From positions 7,998,001-8,062,000 of the forward strand of contig JAJKFH010001865.1 in NCBI GenBank assembly GCA_023333565.1: DNA of 64,000 nt, written 5' to 3'. Origin of the DNA: Puffinus mauretanicus (Eukaryota > Chordata > Aves > Procellariiformes > Procellariidae). Positions 1-12,790 of this stretch are shown here, in pieces (within the stretch, counting starts at the first letter, position 1; each line of letters opens with the position of its first letter). The notes under the pieces were generated by a model. That model made no database searches. It was given only the letters and a program-made list of their open reading frames with translations, and was not told the origin of the DNA. Both the position numbers and the translations under genes were made by a program.

Positions 1-919
1 GCATTTTCTCTTGAAATGGAACAAGTGCCTGAGAAACACCGCAACATTCAAAGTGACAGAAAGAAAGAGGCAACTTGGTACATGAAGAAAAGGAAAAATC
101 CAAGGTGCACACCATTCATCGCATCTCTGTGAAGGGCAGAAGCAACAAGAGACCTGCTGGCCTTTTGCTGGGGACAGGGCTTTTTCTGTTGGGCTACAGT
201 TATGCATTTTCACAGCTATTCCTGTCTTTACTGGAGGGCATACTATTCATCCCTCTTAAATAATGATGAAATGAAGTAAAAACGGTATTCTGCAGCAAGA
301 CTGTATCGCTCCTGAGGACCTAATCAGAGATGACTGAGTAAAGCTTGATTTTAAATTCTACATTATGCCAGAATAACCCCTGTATGTCCCAAGATCACTT
401 TATAAGTGAATATAAAATCATAAACTTACACAACAAAATTTTATCAGGTCATCTATTTCCCTACCAACAATTTCTTTAAGCTGGAAGAATAAAAGTAAAA
501 CTAAACATTAGAAGCCTTAACCCATTCGTCTGTACAACAATTGGAGACTGTCTGCCAAGTTGATCTGCTGACCTTTGAAATGCAAAATAGAAAGGGGGAA
601 ATGCATGAAAAATTATAGGTAGTTGCAATGCATTTAGGCTGTCTCTACTGTAAGTGAAGCAGCACCTGAGCTCCTAGCCATACGCCAATCCACCCAAGTC
701 AGGTAACGGTTTCGCCAATATCAATCTCATGAGAAAATGTTTTGCAGGACTGGAGGTGCTCCAGTGCAAACACCTCAGTAAGGATGAACAAGATCTCTGC
801 AGGGAAGGCTCCTCTTTGTAAAGGAAAAAGTTAGAGAGCTAAATTTTAATGCTGCTCTCGTATTTAAATTGCTATCAAGAAAGAATACTTCGCATTTTTA
901 TAACACCTAATTTATAGGA
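1..919. other. Anonymous AT-rich sequence
   Basis: I see no recognisable gene, repeat family or RNA here. A 62-codon open frame at 75-263 has a hydrophobic second half, but it lacks clear splice or initiation context and its length is ordinary for chance in AT-rich DNA. Confidence 0.55.
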
Positions 920-1072
920 ATTTCAAAACACTCAGCAGATATGAATACATTCCATTTCTTACCTCCTGTGAAGTGGGAGAACATTATCCTCATTTTAACA
1001 AATAGAAGCTTAAGGTGTTGAGAGTAAGCAATTTACCACAGGTTACAAAGGAAGTCTAAGGAGCAGAGAGAA
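920..1072 (-). repeat. MIR-like ancient SINE fragment, reverse orientation
   Basis: Read on the plus strand, this stretch follows the reverse complement of the MIR core and 3' part. A block resembling 'attatcc-cattttac' (about 983-998) is followed by an 'aggt...gagag-taag' block (about 1013-1028), then a 'ttaccacaggttaca' block (about 1032-1046) matching the widespread MIR segment that reads as a cleared-and-passed-through core in many amniote genomes. The order and spacing of three separate blocks support the call. The copy is heavily diverged, and boundaries are approximate. It could also be the related 3' end shared by some L2 elements. Confidence 0.6.
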
Positions 1073-3079
1073 CAAATGCTACAACACCCTCAGCTCCTCT
1101 TCCCCCCAGTTCCACACAACTACAGCTTTGCAGAGTAATTTTAAAATATACCTCTATTTAAAAAAAAAAAATTAAATTGGATTTTATGTTTGTTCTCAAC
1201 GTTAAAAGATATATCCCTCTGACATAAAGGGGAATGCACAGCTTTAGCAAAGGGGAGGGGGTAAGTCAGCGTGTTCTCAAGGTCTTCCTTGAGAGTAGTC
1301 TTCTCCCAGCTGCACAGTTCATTTGTCTTCAAAATATTCTTCCAGCATAACTGACTCCAAACCACCCCATCTGCTAAACAACAAACTGTTCTGTTTCTTC
1401 TCAGTGGGAACACTGAAGCATAAAAGTCAAAGGTTATGCAAAGGTACTCAAGGACTCATTGAAATATGGGATTATCTAGAGCTGAACAAATATATTTTTT
1501 TGTTTTGATGGTAAAAGTTAAAAATACTTAATTTTCTGTGTGTGATTTTAGGTCAACCTGAGGTTTTTTTCCCCTCTATTATTGTAGTGGGGGGAAAAAT
1601 AGGCAAAAAAAGGCAAAAAGAAATAGTCCTTCTCACCTGAAATTAAATGTTACTACGTTTCAGTTATTAGAACTTTTTCCGAATTTGACTTTTTACAAAA
1701 CAAAAAAAAATTAATTAAAGATCATATGTTATTGTTTAAAAAAAAAAAACATTAAAAACTATTTTGTAAATAAACAATATATTTAAGAACATTTCTGCTA
1801 CCTTCACTCTAGTTTGCAGTCTGTCTGCAAAGATCCAACTTTCAGGGGCTATGTTGACCAGGGAGGTAAGAGGGTCACAGAGTAAAGAGGCTCCTATCAT
1901 AGCTCAAAGGCCACCTGTGCTTACCCCACAATTTCCTTCTTAGGGCTAACCACTGGTGTCAAATGAACTAGCCCTGTTATGTGCTTTGATAACCTTTTGA
2001 TACATTTTTCTGACATGCTTTCTGCATCAGGGAACTAAGTCAGCTACAGTAAAGACCTACTTACAAACCTTCCTGTTTCATATGGCCAGCTGTGAAAAAA
2101 GGGAAATTGGTGACACAAGGGACTTCAGCTCCAGGGTTGTAGATGTTATGGTGTGGGCTATGGTGTGGAAATCACCCCCACAACTCTAGTTGGATATTTC
2201 TTCTGAAAATAGTAAATTCATGGATAAGCAAAAGGAGCTAAAGATAAGCCAAGGGGGTCACCCCCTTATCACATCAATTTTCTCTTGGAAGAAATTGCAG
2301 GAAGTACAGATTCCCAAGAGTGAATCAAAAAGGCAGAAATATGGCTGAGATGTGCAACAGCCACATAAGCCAGAAAAGTCAAGTTGTTTAGTTACAAAAA
2401 CAGTAAAACCAAATTGAAGGATTTTGTAGCTACGGAAGTCGGCCTAGTCGACTCCCTTGCAGGGATGCTCCCCAAAAACATTTTACTGGCCATTTCCTTT
2501 ATACCCAAGCTGGGGCATATTGTCTGTGTGGCTCTCTATAACTTTGGTGAATATGCTTCAAAAATTTCAGCTGGATTCCACCCTGAGTTTACGTGCAATA
2601 ATAATAATTTTAAAAAAGCCCTCCTCTGAGGCAGCGCATTAATTGTGAACCTCTTTAAGAAGGCCATACCAGGGCTGAAAGGTCAAGCTTCAACTGCATT
2701 AATCAAACACCAAGGTGACAGGGAGTAAGAGAGAATGGTGAGTTTTCTCCTAAATATCATCAAACACACACACATTATTTTCTTAGAAATAGATAAAACC
2801 GTAGGTTTCAGTGTGTCAGAGGTAATATTCAGATTGTCGCGAGTGCTGTGGATTGGGCCCAGAAATGAGACACTTAGGATTCACTGAGGATTTTTGAAAT
2901 ACCAAAATCATAGAGAGAATATATATAGGGAATTATTTCCACATTTAAAATAACATCTCTGTTCATCATCAAACAACAATTGTGCTGTAAATTTACTCAG
3001 GCCATAATGATCTTTGCTCACTACATGAGCCTGGGCCGATGGAACAGAAAAGCACAGTTTACCATTTCTCACACTGAAG
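1073..3079. other. Anonymous AT-rich sequence
   Basis: No gene is recognised. The stretch contains short A-runs near 1160-1170 and 1738-1750 and a short CA run near 2764-2775. Two overlapping frames around 2384-2642 are no longer than expected by chance. Confidence 0.5.
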
Positions 3080-3440
3080 CTTGTTTTCCACTAGTTTGGA
3101 GTATTGCACTGTCTAATATGGTATATTGCCCTGCATCCACCACTACCCCTGTATCTGTTCCTGCCCAGGAACAGAGGGCAGTCAGAATTTAGCCTTGGGG
3201 AAGGCATTCCTGCATGGGGCATGGAGCTGATGAAACAACCCTGTGCAACACAAGCTTCGTGATTCCAGCAAGGTGCTGGGTTTTGCAAGGGGGAGAGGCA
3301 CGCGGCCGTTTGGGTCAGCTGCTGCCACGACCCATTGCTGCTGCAGCAATCCTGCAGCCTCTGGGGGAGCACCGCTTGCCTGAGTCCGAGCCAGAGCCAG
3401 GACAGCTCTGAGGGTGCTGTGATCTATACCCACCACTGCA
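3080..3440. other. GC-richer patch of unknown origin
   Basis: This stretch is clearly richer in G and C than its surroundings and is rich in CAG and CTG words. Because stop codons are rarer, open frames of 65-95 codons overlap on both strands (3091-3372 and 3182-3469 minus, 3214-3411 plus), and none looks like a known protein. It could be a decayed repeat, an unrecognised exon or a regulatory patch. I cannot tell which from sequence alone. Confidence 0.35.
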
Positions 3441-4391
3441 AAGGCTCCCACTACAGCCCATGCGAGCAAGTGTGAAACATAACCTGAAACCCTCCTGTCT
3501 ATTCTCTACTCTGATGTCCTTTCCCTTCTTCCTACGGGGGACGTGTTAACCCAGAAAGAGAATCCAGGGCGATATTTCTTAAGGAAAGGTGGAACAACCG
3601 CCCCTGAATTCTTCTGCAAGGTAGATGCACAGGACCTTAAACCCCAAATTGATGATCACCAACCAGCTGCTGCACTTCAAGCACTGGTGACAGCAGTTGA
3701 AATCCCAACACATGACTTTGTTCTTTCGAGGAACTGCTCTTTCTCCACAGAGGCAGATACTTCAGTTCAGGCCCAAAAGACATTTATCTTCAAGCTAGCA
3801 CAAAGAATCCCAAACAGCAAAGAAAATTCAACAAGTGGAAAGGAAGTATCATGGGTTTACAGAGACCCCAGCCCTGCAGAACCTACCCATTTCACAAGAC
3901 TTGAAGGAAGATTTCTTATTTCCACTAGTGGGTCTTAACAACAGATGAATTCAGGTATTGCCCATCTAACTTACCTCCCTCTTATTTATTGCTTGTAAAC
4001 CAGACTGCCCTTTGAGGTCAAAAGCAGTTGAAAAAACATTTATTGCCCAGTTTATATCAGTGCTAAAGCTGCCCAAAACACAGTGAGTTCTCTCCCTGAG
4101 ATAAGTCCTGGAGTCAGTAACTGAACAGTATTCTCTCAAAAACCAATTGGAAACTCAGTATCCTTAACTTTCTAGAGAAAACCCTTAAAATAGCAATACT
4201 ACAGGTTATTAGAGATGAATATATTTTAAAAGTTCAGCGAACTTTTCATCAGTTTTGGTCTCGATCCACTTGGCTCCAAGCCTGCTTGAATGGTTAAGCT
4301 AGCTTAACTCATTGTCATTCCTAGATACAGATACATTCAATTTGCATGAATAACCCAGTGTTACTCATGCTGGAGATCATACTAACACGTC
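3441..4391. other. Anonymous sequence with a 131-codon open frame
   Basis: The notable item is an open frame at 3543-3938 on the plus strand, 131 codons beginning at a GTG. Its translation is low in hydrophobic segments and shows no domain I recognise. Roughly one frame this long is expected by chance in 64 kb of this base composition, so I do not call it a gene. Confidence 0.5.
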
Positions 4392-4409
4392 TTTTTTTTT
4401 TTTTTTTTT
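4392..4409. repeat. Poly-T tract (18 T)
   Basis: An uninterrupted run of 18 T follows 'acacgtc'. It could be the tail of a minus-strand retroposed sequence, but no recognisable element body lies to its right, so I treat it as simple sequence. Confidence 0.9.
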
Positions 4410-5200
4410 AAGTTCTCTTCCTTAAAAACCAAATCTTAGCATTTTTATACTTTTTTTGAACACTATTAAAAAGAACTTCCATATGTTATTTATTTAAAGA
4501 AACACTGTCAAATTAGGCTTTGTGTTTTAATGCAATTTATATCCAAAGACTTCAACAATGCAGTAAAAAGGTATGGACTGAAACAGCCCAGCTCTAAAAA
4601 ACATGCCTGGAAAGCAGCTTCTACAATTACACTGGTAACCATAAAATATCCATAACTTCCTAGAGGTGAGGGGTTTGTGCTTTTCTTTAAACCTAGATGA
4701 GAAGCTATGCTTTTGCAAGCCTAAGTTATCTCACTCTTTACAGGAATAATTCTGGGAAGTTCTATAGCCAGTATTGTAATGATATACCAATCCTTTTTCT
4801 TCTTCTCCCCTTAATGAAAAGGAAAAATATGCATTTAAGTGTTTCCTGATTCAGGACCAATTTTACTAATGCAAGACAAACTGTAACTCAGAAGAACAAA
4901 GCATGATACATGTGGATTTACAGTTTTTAAATGGTCTCTACTTCAAGACACATAGTGTCTAATGTACTTCCCGTGTACCAAATTACAGTACCTGAATTTC
5001 TCAAAACATGGCAAGAGTGGTTGTTTCTTGTCTGCCTTCATACATTTCAGGTCATTCTAAGTATTTAATGACAAGACAGAATGGGCAAAAGAAGAAAAAG
5101 CTGTATAGACTTTTTAATAGAGTACCACTTTTATTCACTTCAGTTTTGAAACTGTTTTCTTTAGCAGGTGGTAGGACCTACTCCCCTTCCCTCGCCCCTG
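4410..5200. other. Anonymous AT-rich sequence
   Basis: No recognisable gene or repeat family. The short frames on both strands (for example 4527-4718 minus and 5008-5235 plus) have no familiar content. Confidence 0.5.
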
Positions 5201-5215
5201 CCCCCCCCCCCCCCC
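5201..5215. repeat. Poly-C tract (15 C)
   Basis: An uninterrupted run of 15 C lies just after a C-rich lead-in (about 5180-5199). On the minus strand it is a G15 run. Such runs are unstable in replication and sequencing, so the exact length is uncertain. Confidence 0.9.
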
Positions 5216-8200
5216 ATTTTAAGGGTAAATTATAATTAAATCTGTCATTTACATATGAGAGTAAACCAAGGATATTTTGGTAGGGAATATACTGTTCTGA
5301 CAGGTAGGTATTCCTTTAAACATCTCACTTCTTTTCACTCTCATAACCTACAGCCTACAAAACAGAAACACGATTAAAAAAAAAGCTATCGCTGTAATTA
5401 GTGAGAAAGGATTTCATTCTTCATGCACCTTAGACCTATCCTGCAGGAGATGACATCAAGTGCCTTTCAAGAACTGCATCGTGCCAGCAATCCTCACTGA
5501 TGTCACGTGGATGTTGCTACCACTCACCACCATTGAGGAGGGCATCAGCACCTTTAAGGAGTGGGATCTTCATGCAAGTAGGAAGATGATGATTTTCTGT
5601 GTAGTACCCACTTTCCAGGGCCAGTGGGAGGGGTGCAGAAGGAAAGCAACATTACTACTGCATTCTGCTCTCCTGATGGTTTAGGCAAAGACGAATGGCA
5701 TTTTCTTTGCAAAATGGAAACAGCCAGTCAATTGCAGGAAAAGTAATTAAGCCTTATGCAGCTGCCAACCGTGTTCTCTCTGGACAAACATTTCAATTCA
5801 TTCATGTTTTGTAAATGGGCAATGACAGTTTTGGGGAATTTTTTTTTCTTCTTCTAAACCCCAAAAATTTCTATATAAAGTCAGCTACAGAACTCTGCAA
5901 CAGGCTTCCTAATGAATGCTACCAGTACCTCAAATGCAGTTAAGGAAAAAATAAATCTCTATTTCTCATGAATTCAGATATGAAGACTTACTAGACAAGG
6001 TTTTCATTTCAGATTCATGAAATGTTTTATGAAATAAAGGCTTTCCAAAGTTTTTTTGTGGGATCCCTGTTTGTAAGATGAAGCTATAGGAATGAGCAAA
6101 TGGTCTGCTGAATAGGTTAAGGGAATGGCTAAGAACATCCTTTGCTCACCATCCTGACTTGTCATAATATGTCCTTGCTTTAGGAGGAAGAAGACAAAAC
6201 AAATCATGTCCAGTTGTATTGTTGATATAATTTTAATCTCGGGATAAACATCTGGACCAGCTTTCAGCATCATTATTATTTGTTGCCACTATTATCCCAG
6301 AACCCGCAGTTCTGGAGCAAAACCACAGCAATGCTAAACCAATGTGTGTTGGCAAAATAAAAAAGCTGTCTCTTTCTCCAAAAAACAGAGATATCTAAAC
6401 AAATGGACAGAAATTATTAAAAAAACCCCAAACAACAACAAAAAAACAATGGCATAATACAGATGAGAATGGTATATCTGCTCCCTTTCTGTTGTCTCCT
6501 TTTAAATAATCATTTGCATCTTTTCCTGTCTCTTCCTACACAGAAAGGCATTTGTAGTTGAGGAGGATCTTTAGGAAGCCTTCTCAAATAACACAAATTT
6601 TCCTGTAACTTCCACCGCACAGAAAGAGCCTATTAAACACATCTGTAGGCAAAAACTCTTTAGAAACACCTGAACCCTGAAAGGGTGAATGTGCTTTGAC
6701 TCAAACACCAATAAGGGAATGTGCCAGTTCCCTCTTCCAGAAACTGAAACCAAGATATAGACCCAAATTGGACACTCCAATATCAGGTGTTTTTCTCAGT
6801 CTCTCTCAATGTTTGTAAGCCAAACCTTTGCTAATTTTTTCAAATTGAAAGCTGAACAGCCCTTCTGCAGAATTGCTTCTGCAGTCCATAATTACTGAAC
6901 GCATTACAATGTGTTGCAACTGTGACTTTAGCACATTATCTCCGTTAGGTTTAAAATGTAATCTAATATAATAGTAAAATTTGCTCTTATATTTTCACAA
7001 AAACTAAAATGAAACTCTAGCCAAAGTCCATGCAACTTCTTTAACATTACTTGAGACTGACCCCTAATGTAGTGAAGGTCATTGGCATAACAGATGCTCC
7101 ATCATAACACCTGGACTAAAAAAAGGAGGGGCGGAAAGTTTGTGCCAGCCCCCGGATTAGGCAAATGGAAAGCTATTTGCCTCCCTATATTCAGGGAGAA
7201 TTAATTTCTCAAAAACATCCGGGATTTTTGCAACAAATTGTATTTTGAAATAATTGTCCCATTAAAACAGTAGAGGTTTATCTTTACAGATGCAAGGTAC
7301 ATTATACTAGCTCTTCCTCTTATGAAAGAGATCTTGATTTGTGTGGAGAGTTTTTGGTTTGGGAGGGTTCTTTTTGAGAAGATTTTTCTGAGCCTTAAAG
7401 AAGAGTCATTCTTCCACCTTTTCAAGCTAAAGGACAATGAGATCATATTTTGTGTTTTGTAAGCCTTCCTTTGGAAAAGCATTCAGTTTATTCACAAGCA
7501 TTGAACAGTACCAATTGACGAGTTTATGATCAACAACCTTGTTTTCCTCTCAGCAGTTCCAGCATAGGAATGCAGCGACAATGCAGTCCTTAAGTCAACT
7601 GGAATTCAACTGAGTTGCAAGGGAACTTGGGAATCCATGTACTAGTATCAATTCCTTTCATTATGAAATTTCTGCACCACTGACTTCCTGAATTTTTTTT
7701 TTAAAGGAAGAAGAAAAAAAAAAAGGCATTCACTTCTTCCCTGTCCCTCATTTCACCTACACACAGGACAAGCATCTTTTCATTGGCACAACAGGGGGCA
7801 TGCCAAAAAGTTTGAACTGGCAACTCAGTTTTGTCAAGTTTTTCTGTGAAAATGGGATTACTGTAATCATTAATCGTAGGACCAGCCACTGCCTCTGAAA
7901 TAATGCCGATATGCCTTCATCAACATGCCTCAGAGTACTGAGAAAAGTGTAGGGAAGGAAAGTGTTCAAATGACTGTTTTGTTTAGATGTATGCACTTCT
8001 CATGTTATTTAAAATGAAGAATGATTGATTTCAGAACTTTCACAAAATTTGCAATTGGGATATAATGGGAAGGAAAAAGAAATACTGATCTTTGAGACCT
8101 AGGCAAGTAGGATCCATACCAGTGAGTCACAGCGTGCCTTAAAAGAGAACAAGGGCTGCAGCCTTCCCTGATGAAGGACTGTTGTAAACACATAGGCACA

Positions 8201-11200
8201 GCGACATGACACCCAACACAATGATCTGGTGAGCATGTAGTGATAGATTTTCAAGCTAATCTATGACAGATGACATATTATACTCCCTCTTACCTAAGCA
8301 GTACATCCCAAGCTCAAGAAACTTTATAGGGGTGGTCTAGCAGGCTTTATTTCTTATATAGCAGCTCTAAAATGATGTTCCTGAAATTGACTTTTATTTC
8401 TTTAAAAAGTTTTCTAGCTTCTTTTTTAATGTTCCTGTGACACCATTTGTGTGCTGACTCCATCAGTTTTGAGCAACCTGTGTGATACAGATTACAGAAG
8501 GTATGTCTACTTCAAGCAATGTGTCTTCAAGCAACACGGGTTTCCCCCATATGTTGCACCTCAGAAGTCATCTTTCCTCATATATTCTATGCATGCCAAC
8601 CGCATTGCAAAGACTGCTTGCCAAGGTGAGAACTAAGGCACTGTGATCCCATACAGATGCGTTAAGTATGTAAACCTGCAGTAGCAAACAAAGAGGCCAA
8701 GATGAAGCTCCTTTGCTTGCCTAATCTTGTTGACATTAGAATCATTGCTGCTGGTGGTGCTTGTGTAGGTCACGGTGACAGGTCATGAGAAGGTGTATCA
8801 CCTAACTCACAGAAACAGATCTCAGGCACTTAGCTCCTGCCTAAGCAGGACATCAGCGCGAAAAGACATCCACTTTGAGTTGTGGTTAGCACTTCACAGA
8901 AAGTCTGGCATCAAACAAGCTTCCCTAGTTACCTGAGAGGGAGCCTACAGGGAAACATTGCTATTTGCCTCCTCTGTCCTGGATGGACAGGAGCTCGACC
9001 ACGCTGCTGAAATGAGGTAACTGTTACCGCTAAATCATACATTGCAATCTCATTTCAAACCACATTATTTCTCCTGTTCAACAGCAAAGTCTAAAAGGGA
9101 AAACAGGAGAGCATGAACTAATTAGTATTGACAGGTTCAATTTAATAAACAAAAGTTTAATGAGTATTGTAAATCAGAGTCATTCAAACTTTGAAGACTT
9201 CTCACAAGTATTTCAGCCCTCCAAAAAGAACGCTTGTAGAGATTAGTCAGATGAAACATCTTTGTGAGTCCTGAATACAAACTGATCATTATATACAGCG
9301 GCAGGGGGATGTCTTCCTATGTCCATAAACACATACTTCCACTGATATTAGTGGAGAGAAGAACAGTCTCATTAGTGTTGTATATTTATCTATCTATTTT
9401 TTTAGTCCAGGGATTTCTTGGATAAATTTAATTAAACTGTGCCTGTGCTTTCATGCTTTGAGAGCTTGGCATGGACAGTTGAAATGTGTGTGCTTACTTG
9501 ATAGTCTGTTCCATTCGCTTAACAGTCTTGGAGGCAGGAAAAACAAAGGGGGAGAAAGAAAGCACATCCTCCAAGTCACTTTGACTAAAACCTGCATTTC
9601 TGCTTTACTCAACATTTGCATAAAATAATTACACTTGCTTGTCTGATTCTAAAAGGACAGAAACTGATTTTAATTCCAATAACCTAGTCACTCCACATTA
9701 GCACTGTATAGAGAGGACACGGTGACACCATTTTTCCCTTTCTTTTGCATTTTGCAATGTAATGTAGTTTACATACCATTGCACGAGTCTGTAATATATC
9801 AGTACCAGCTTAGAAGCTGAAAACAAAATATGACCTTGGCAAGCAGGTAAGAATACACAACAGAGTTTTTAATTCATCGTTATCTAATTTCTGACTCTTT
9901 TTCTGGAACAGCCATTACTTCTCCGTTTGTCAGTTTTTTTCACTGTGAACTCCGAAGTGGGTAACCTTCACGTCTGAAGTGCTTATTTGAGCCTAAAAAT
10001 TGAGGATAAAATCTCGGTCCTGCTGTAGTTGAAGGGAGTTTTGTCACTGACTTCAAAAGTGTTATAATTTCACCTTGTGACATTTAAAATCCTTGCCTGG
10101 TGAATCTTGCATATGTTTTCCATGAATACCCAATTCTGTCAGCTCTGAAATGCTAAGTGTAAGTATAAGGGGATGCTGCAGGAAAAGTACAGGAGAAAAA
10201 TGGAGCACTCAGTTTAGACAGAGACAGATCTGTGTGGAAGACTTGAGTGAGAGGCCAAATTTGGGGACTCTACAGAAGAAATAAGAGACAAAATAGAAAG
10301 GCTGTAACGTCAGCAGTTTACTTGACTATCAACTCCATGTATGCATAGTAAGCACACTGCACGTGAAGAGCTATAGAATTTCACGAGCTGGTAAATTCTG
10401 CTACAAAAATCTTTAAGCATGGGTTTTGGTTAAGATCCTTTTCATCACTGAAGACCACACAGAACATAGAAAAGAAGTTTTAATTACTGCCACTTTTCTG
10501 TTCCTCCTATACTTTTCAGGGAAAACAATATTGCAATAATGTTTTTTGACATTTTACCTCACTTAATATGATGAACAAATCTTTTCAATGCATAATCAGT
10601 CTGCTGTAAATTTTCACCTAGAAAGAGACTCTGAAAAAAAAACACATGAGCAAAAATTCACTAAGCAAGAAACAGAACCATACCATACTTTCATTCAAAA
10701 AACCAAAAGTACTCAACCCAGATGTGCAACACCAGAGTTTAAGCCATTCTTTCACTTTATAGTATTTGAACCATGTCTCCCATCTATTTCGGTTTGACTG
10801 CATAAAAGCAAAATAATACTCTTATAGCCGTAATCATTAACATGCAGACTATAGATTCATACAGAAGAGGGGATACAAGAGTGGAAAGCAAGTTAACCCC
10901 ACATTCATCAACACAGATAATTTACATTTAGGTGGACTGCAAAGCGAGTTACCTAGTTTTGCCCTGATTTCATTTATGTCAACTAGTTTAGCAACTTTAG
11001 CACAAGGTCAACGAAATTTTGTATGCAAGTATCACGTATGTCAGGCTAAGGGGCTCATTTCCTTCTTTCTGTCCTCAAATTCAGCCAAACTATTATATGC
11101 TCATGTCCCAACGGCAAGACCTTTTGTGAACCAACACACACTTCTGCCCGTATAGATAACTAAACACCTAGAGCACACTATATGCAAACACAGAATAAAA

Positions 11201-12529
11201 GTGTGCAAACAAACCTTTGCATTGCATTGTCATAGATGCAAATTATAATCACCTCCTCTTTCACCTTGTGGCAAGGAACAAGGACACCCCTGTGGAGCCT
11301 GCTCCTTTCCAGAAGTACAGACAATCCTGATCTCCAGGTACAATGATTGCACAGATTAGCTTTCTCTGAGTATGCTCTTATCAAACTCAGATGTTTCTCA
11401 CTTATCCATGCAACTTAACTAATACTATCCCACTAGAACTATTTTCCCTGCAGAAAGGTGCTGCACCCAATATCCATTCATCTCCGTGTTGCTATAATTA
11501 ATGCTAAGCTCCAAATTGGATTAGCCATGTAAGGCAGCTCCATAAACAAGTTAATAGGATCTCTCTGTTAACAACATGGTTACCAATATCCAATTACTGT
11601 AACCAGGTATTAATCTAATGCTGTTAATCTGTCAGATTCTAAAACTTAAAGCACACTACTGTAGCATTTTAATACAATTAAAAAGTAATTTTTCCCCTTG
11701 ACTAAAATATGTGTACTAATGCACATTGTATTTTGATATCACAGCAATGGATACGTAGAAAACAAACAAAAAAAAAAACCAAATCAGCTCAGGGTCTGGG
11801 ACTTCCATTACTGCATTAGTCAAACAGTGATTTTGAACTTTTTTTTTTTTTTGCCTGTTAGGTAGAATAAGACCAATGTGTCCAACCCACTTCTTTGGAT
11901 AAATGGCAAGAAGTTTCTAAAAATTATTCTAAATTCCTTTAAAAAGAATTAATAAAAATAATAATGACTACTACCAGAATCTACTGTGGAATAGTAAGGA
12001 AAAAACCTGCTCATTATTTAAAACTCTTCTCTCCTAGCTTCTTTCACCCAAATGTTAAATACAGTCTATCAAAGAAGAAATGGCAAATTAATAAAACGAG
12101 AGCCATTTAGAATAGACCACAAATTATATCAGCCAACTGATTGGTTTTGATGTTCTGTATAAGAAAGGGACTAACCCAATAATTACAATTTCTGTTTGTT
12201 TGTTCACTTTTAGCATAGCACGTCATGAGCTTGCTAAGTGCTTACACCATCTTGAGTACAGGAAGCTATTGCAGCACCATCAAGATACAGCGAGATGAGC
12301 ACAAAAGGAAAAAAAGAGACCCACTAAAATTTGCATTCCAGACAGCACAGTTATCTTTCAAAAAACCATTTTTTTCTGAATATCCTTCCCACCATAAAAA
12401 GAAAAAAAAAAAAAAAGAAAAAGGTAAAAAGGAAACAATAGCAAACTTATCATGGATTTCATGTTTCTGAATGAATACTAATTCCATTCCTGCTCCCAGT
12501 CAAATGTACTGAGCTCAGCTCCAGGTAGG
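5216..12529. other. Long anonymous AT-rich stretch
   Basis: Across 7.3 kb I recognise no exon, RNA gene or well-preserved mobile element. There are A- and T-runs (near 7688-7730, 11768-11780 and 11840-11852), an A-rich tract near 12399-12425, and many short frames. The longest frames (93-94 codons, for example 7201-7482 minus) are basic or hydrophobic by composition only. This is the largest block in the window with nothing assignable. Confidence 0.5.
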
Positions 12530-12790
12530 CAAAGAGATGCACTCTGCCGGGGGCAGTAGCTGTGGGCTCATCTCACACCTCCTATGGGCTCCACGCTCAG
12601 GACCTCCCGAGGAGACCCATCCCTCCCACTCCAGCGAGGAGCTATCTATGTGTGCCCACCAGGCTGCTGGGGATGGCCAGGACCCTGCTGCCACCCTGCT
12701 GCCCCCAGGGCAGCGGTGCTGCTGCTGCTGCTGCTGGGGATGCTGGAGAGGCAGATGCAGAGAAACTGGTCGCAGCTGTAAGCAAGACAG
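12530..12790. other. GC-rich patch, open in all three plus-strand frames, with CTG run
   Basis: A compact GC-rich island sits in AT-rich DNA. All three plus-strand frames are open over most of it (12537-12818, 12562-12846 and 12584-12781), which reflects the lack of T- and A-rich words more than coding. A donor-like 'gtaagc' follows at 12777-12782 and an AG-ending pyrimidine-rich stretch precedes near 12491-12500, so an unrecognised exon cannot be excluded. None of the translations resembles a protein I know. Confidence 0.35.
12717..12736. repeat. (TGC/CTG)n microsatellite, about 6.7 units
   Basis: A pure trinucleotide run lies inside the GC-rich patch. In the three frames it reads as Leu, Cys or Ala runs. 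It is short enough to be stable, but CTG/CAG runs are prone to length change. Confidence 0.9.

Noticed and set aside
3543..3938. 131-codon open frame on the plus strand
   Set aside because: At this base composition about one frame of this length is expected by chance in 64 kb, and the translation has no recognisable domain, ATG start or splice context.
5870..5882. TATA-like 'tatataaag' sequence as a promoter
   Set aside because: Isolated in AT-rich DNA with no supporting elements or downstream frame.
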